Below are positions 61,496 to 64,000 of a stretch of 64,000 bases of DNA, piece after piece. This DNA is from Jacaranda mimosifolia (taxonomy: Eukaryota; Streptophyta; Magnoliopsida; Lamiales; Bignoniaceae). Positions within the stretch are counted from its first letter, which is position 1; every line of letters starts with the position of its first letter. Made by a program: the position numbers and the translations under genes. The notes under the pieces were generated by a model. The model was given only the letters and a program-made list of their open reading frames with translations, was not told where the DNA came from and ran no database searches. The DNA is taken from positions 17,899,230 to 17,963,229 of the forward strand of contig CM032121.1 of assembly GCA_018894105.1 (NCBI GenBank). The letters run 5' to 3'.

Positions 61496-61680
61496 CAAGC
61501 ACCTCAATGGTGGTCCAGAAAGGGATCTCTTATAGAGCTTACCATGCTCGTCGAGGGCGAACTTCGCTGTCCGACCTCTGAGGCTGCATGCTTCTGCTTT
61601 ATCTTCGAGCATTGTTCCTTCCCTTATGTAAGCTTTTATTTCGTCCTACCAAGAGAGAGCTGACTCTTGGATTTGCCCGA
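61496..61680 (-). pseudogene. Gypsy integrase N-terminal remnant
   Basis: The minus strand reads CSLRGRTAKFALDEHGKLYK, then RSLSGPPLRCLT, matching the stretch just before the HHCC zinc module of Tat integrases (phrase LYKRSFSGPLLRCV). The hAT MITE follows immediately, separating it from the core. Confidence 0.7.
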
Positions 61681-61739
61681 TCAAGTTCTGGTCGAGACCA
61701 CCTACAATGGGTTTGTCGGATACTAGGAATGTAAAGTTG

Positions 61740-62715
61740 TGATTGCTTGTTAATCAATGTCTCATTTTTCATGTTTATAAGATTTTGAGATTGTTTTGGT
61801 GTTTTAGAGATATGAGATTTGGAAATGAGGTTATGATTGATTATGAGATAAAATGTAATGATTATGGTAATGTAATGGATTGATGTGATATAAGGTTGTG
61901 ATGATTGTAAGATTGTTTGTGGGAAATGTTTGAGATTTGTTTGAGAAAATGAGAATGTTTTATGAGTTTTAGTTTTTGGGGTTTTTTTTTTTTGGATTGA
62001 GAATATTTAAAAAAATAAAAAAAATAGAAAATTTTAATAAATTGCGTTTTTTGGGATTATTGTTTAAAAATTGACAATGAATTAAGTTATTAATTAAAAA
62101 AATATAATTCCAACTAAGTAAAAAATAATTTTTTTCATCAAATTTATTTCAACAAATTGTTTGTTAAGCAGATTAGTTAGAAACTTATTTTTTTAAATAA
62201 TATATAAAAAGAATGAAAAATGCATATCGATCGAAATTTAATTTTTAAATCATTTACTTTTATATTTTTGTATTTTAATTCTTTAATTTTTTTAATTTTT
62301 AATTTTTTGGGCAAAACAAATTATATCGGCCGAAAGACAATTATGTTATTCATAATTTTTTTTTCACCAATTACATTTCATGATTTACAAAAATAAAAAT
62401 CTTTAGGTACTTTTATTTGATAATAAATTTTTTGGAAAAAAATGTTCAAATAAAATACAATTAAATATTTAAAATCAAAACATGCAGAAAAATAAATTAT
62501 TTAGTGCGAATAAAAATGACGAAGAGTGAAATTTTCCACATAATATGCTTATATTAGAAATTCTAATTACATAAAAATATAACAATTCTTGCAATTAAAA
62601 AAAATAAATTTATGAAATCCTAGTTACACAAATATATAACACATTCTTGGCAAAAAAAAAAATCAGCATTTGTTGCCCAAAAGAAAAGGAAAAAAATGTC
62701 ACTTGAGTGAGGCTC

Positions 62716-62748
<33 letters not shown>

Positions 62749-62865
62749 GAGAAAATTAAATCCATTTGTTCCCAAGACAAAGACTTTGTCTCACATTCAA
62801 GCAAAAGCTCACTTATGTTTTGTGTTTTTGAGAAGGAGAAACGGGGTTTACACCCACAAGCAATT
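61740..62865. mobile_element. AT-rich insertion in pol of Tat element 2 (carries repeat copy B)
   Basis: This 1.1-kb AT-rich block interrupts coding text of pol on both sides. Possible ends are GTGATTGCTTGTTAAT on the left and ACAAGCAATTGC on the right, loosely inverted. Its left 235 bases (61755-61990) match repeat copy A at 27040-27295. It includes a (GA)n microsatellite at 62716-62745. No transposase text is visible, so the class is unknown. Confidence 0.5.
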
Positions 62866-62879
62866 GCAATCTAATGGTT

Positions 62880-63692
62880 CTATCCTTAGTTCCTTTTGTC
62901 GAGCTGGCAAATTTTGACAGGGCATATGCCCTTTCATTTTTTGATCTCGGGACTTGGCTGAAGGTGAACTTTTTGAACTATTGTCGCAACTTTTTGACAT
63001 CAACCAGTTACTTGCTCATTGTGGCCTCCTTAGCTTAGAAATTCCCCTCGAACTGTTCCTCAACTAACTAGGAATCATTGATGGCTGCTAGCTGCTCGAC
63101 TCTCTTATCAACGACCATCCTTATACCAGCAAGAAGGGCCTCGTAGTCCGCTTCATTATTGGTGATGGGGTAGTTGGGTTTAATGGTGAAATCATACTCC
63201 TCGGCCTGAGGGGAGTGTAGAGAGATGCCTACTCCTCCTCCAAAAGAAGTTGATGAGCCATCGACATACAAAGTCCAGATAAGTGAATCTTGGCCGATTT
63301 CCTCAGGTAGGTCGAGACGTTCTACTGCGAAGTCTACTAACTCTTGGGCTTTTATGGAAATTCAGGGCTGGAAAGTGATGTTAAATTCCCCAAACTCGAT
63401 GGCCCACTTCGTCAACCTTCCCGATGTGTCTGGTTTCGACAACATTTGTTTCAATGGCTAATTCATTAGGATAATAATAGAATGAGATTGAAAGTATGGC
63501 CTCAACTTCCTGGCTAATATGTCCAAAGTGAGAGCGAACTTTTTGATCTCAAGGTAATTGTGTTCTGGGCCCTGTAAGGCTTTGCTACTATAATATACTT
63601 GTCTGTGAGCGCCATGTCTAGTCGAGACCAAAACAGAGCTAATTGCTTTCGACGAGACTACTAGATGGATATGCAAGACTTCTCCGACCTCC
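62880..63692 (-). pseudogene. Gypsy RT tail and RNase H domains
   Basis: From 63692 downward the minus strand reads GEVLHIHLVVSSKAISSVLV, then VYYSSKALQGPEHNYLEIKK and LARKLRPYFQSHSIIILMN, the RT-linked RNase H. After a break it reads LYVDGSSTSFGGGVGI and NEADYEALLAGIRM (63271-63068), the second RNase H with the conserved DGS and NNEAEYEAL phrases typical of Tat elements. Stops between the two mark it as dead. Confidence 0.85.
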
Positions 63693-64000
63693 TGTAGTTG
63701 AGATGTTTCCTCATCTGTCAGCCATCTGTGTATGCTTCGATCGAGGTAATGAAACTCTGTTGGATTCAAATCTTCCTCTAGTTGAGGGCTAAATGGTCAT
63801 TCTTGAGCTGATAGACCACACTCTGGTCGACTGGACAAGGTGTTGATACTCGTGCTGGCAGAATGGCCCACTAAGGGCTTGGGCCTAGTCGACCACATGG
63901 TTGACTATTGATGGGTTGGGCTTGATAACCAATTGGGTTGTCCCATATTATACCTTTTGCCTGATTGAATGTTAGTGGGCTTGTTGGGCTATCCCATATC
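63693..64000 (-). repeat. truncated 5' LTR of Tat element 2
   Basis: Matches the first 310 bases of the 3' LTR (55105-55414) with scattered substitutions: shared TTGTTGGGCTAT, CCATTAATAG-like and TCAGATGGC-type text, all in the same order. The remaining 600 bases of the LTR are absent, and pol begins at once. Confidence 0.8.

Larger units (their letters stand above)
54487..64000 (-). mobile_element. Tat-type Gypsy retrotransposon (element 2), deleted and nested
   Basis: Read on the minus strand: a truncated 5' LTR (64000 to about 63693), a fused RNase H region, integrase, then on the opposite strand an extra ORF (56800-58935), a polypurine tract (55416-55433) and a full 3' LTR (55415-54487). 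gag, protease and most of reverse transcriptase are missing. Two hAT-type elements and a third AT-rich insertion (about 61740-62865) interrupt it. The last bases of the window match the start of the 3' LTR except its first T, so the element's end should fall at 64001. Confidence 0.8.

Overview
This is a plant nuclear window, most likely from a eudicot. It is AT-rich, has long introns with GT/AG junctions, and is packed with degenerate plant transposable elements. Nothing points to bacteria or an organelle. I placed three host genes and one partial host exon; almost everything else is intron, AT-rich intergenic DNA or transposon debris. All exon junctions were read by eye from splice consensus, frame continuity and remembered family sequence. 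No alignment was run.

Layout. (1) 24-333 (+): terminal exon of a gene that enters from the left and that I do not recognise. (2) About 1650-14283 (+): a 12-coding-exon gene for a 432-residue protein resembling the plastid senescence-associated protein AAF. Its 6.25-kb intron 10 hosts a deleted Copia element. (3) 14770-15560 (-): a decayed MULE transposase. (4) About 15700-21400 (+): a decayed Tat-type Gypsy element with a protease remnant, a 45-bp minisatellite and an antisense extra ORF. (5) 21459-23694: two tandem copies of a 1.1-kb element with inverted ends. (6) 24316-26031: a MULE-like element with about 100-bp inverted ends and a nested MITE. (7) 27615-32975 (+): an HMGA (H15 plus AT-hook) gene. 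Its intron 1 carries a 4.4-kb CACTA transposon with intact ends and a TAA target duplication, and its coding sequence is frameshifted within the AT-hook region. (8) 34695-51364 (-): a complete 14-exon RAD4/XPC DNA-repair gene for 960 residues. (9) 53021-53962: a possible solo LTR. (10) 54487-64000 (-): a second Tat-type Gypsy element. It has one full LTR, integrase, RNase H and an antisense ORF, was invaded by two hAT elements with clear 8-bp target duplications, and carries a deletion fusing its 5' LTR to RNase H. The window appears to stop one base short of that LTR's terminus.

The host genes do not form a pathway. RAD4 acts in nuclear lesion recognition for nucleotide-excision repair, HMGA is a chromatin architectural protein, and AAF is plastid and stress/senescence related. 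I found no convincing new biological system. The points most worth a second look are the HMGA frameshift with altered AT-hook cores, the LTR-RNase H fusion ORF, the antisense ORF shared by both Tat elements, the unidentified exon at the left edge, and several well-dated nested insertions.
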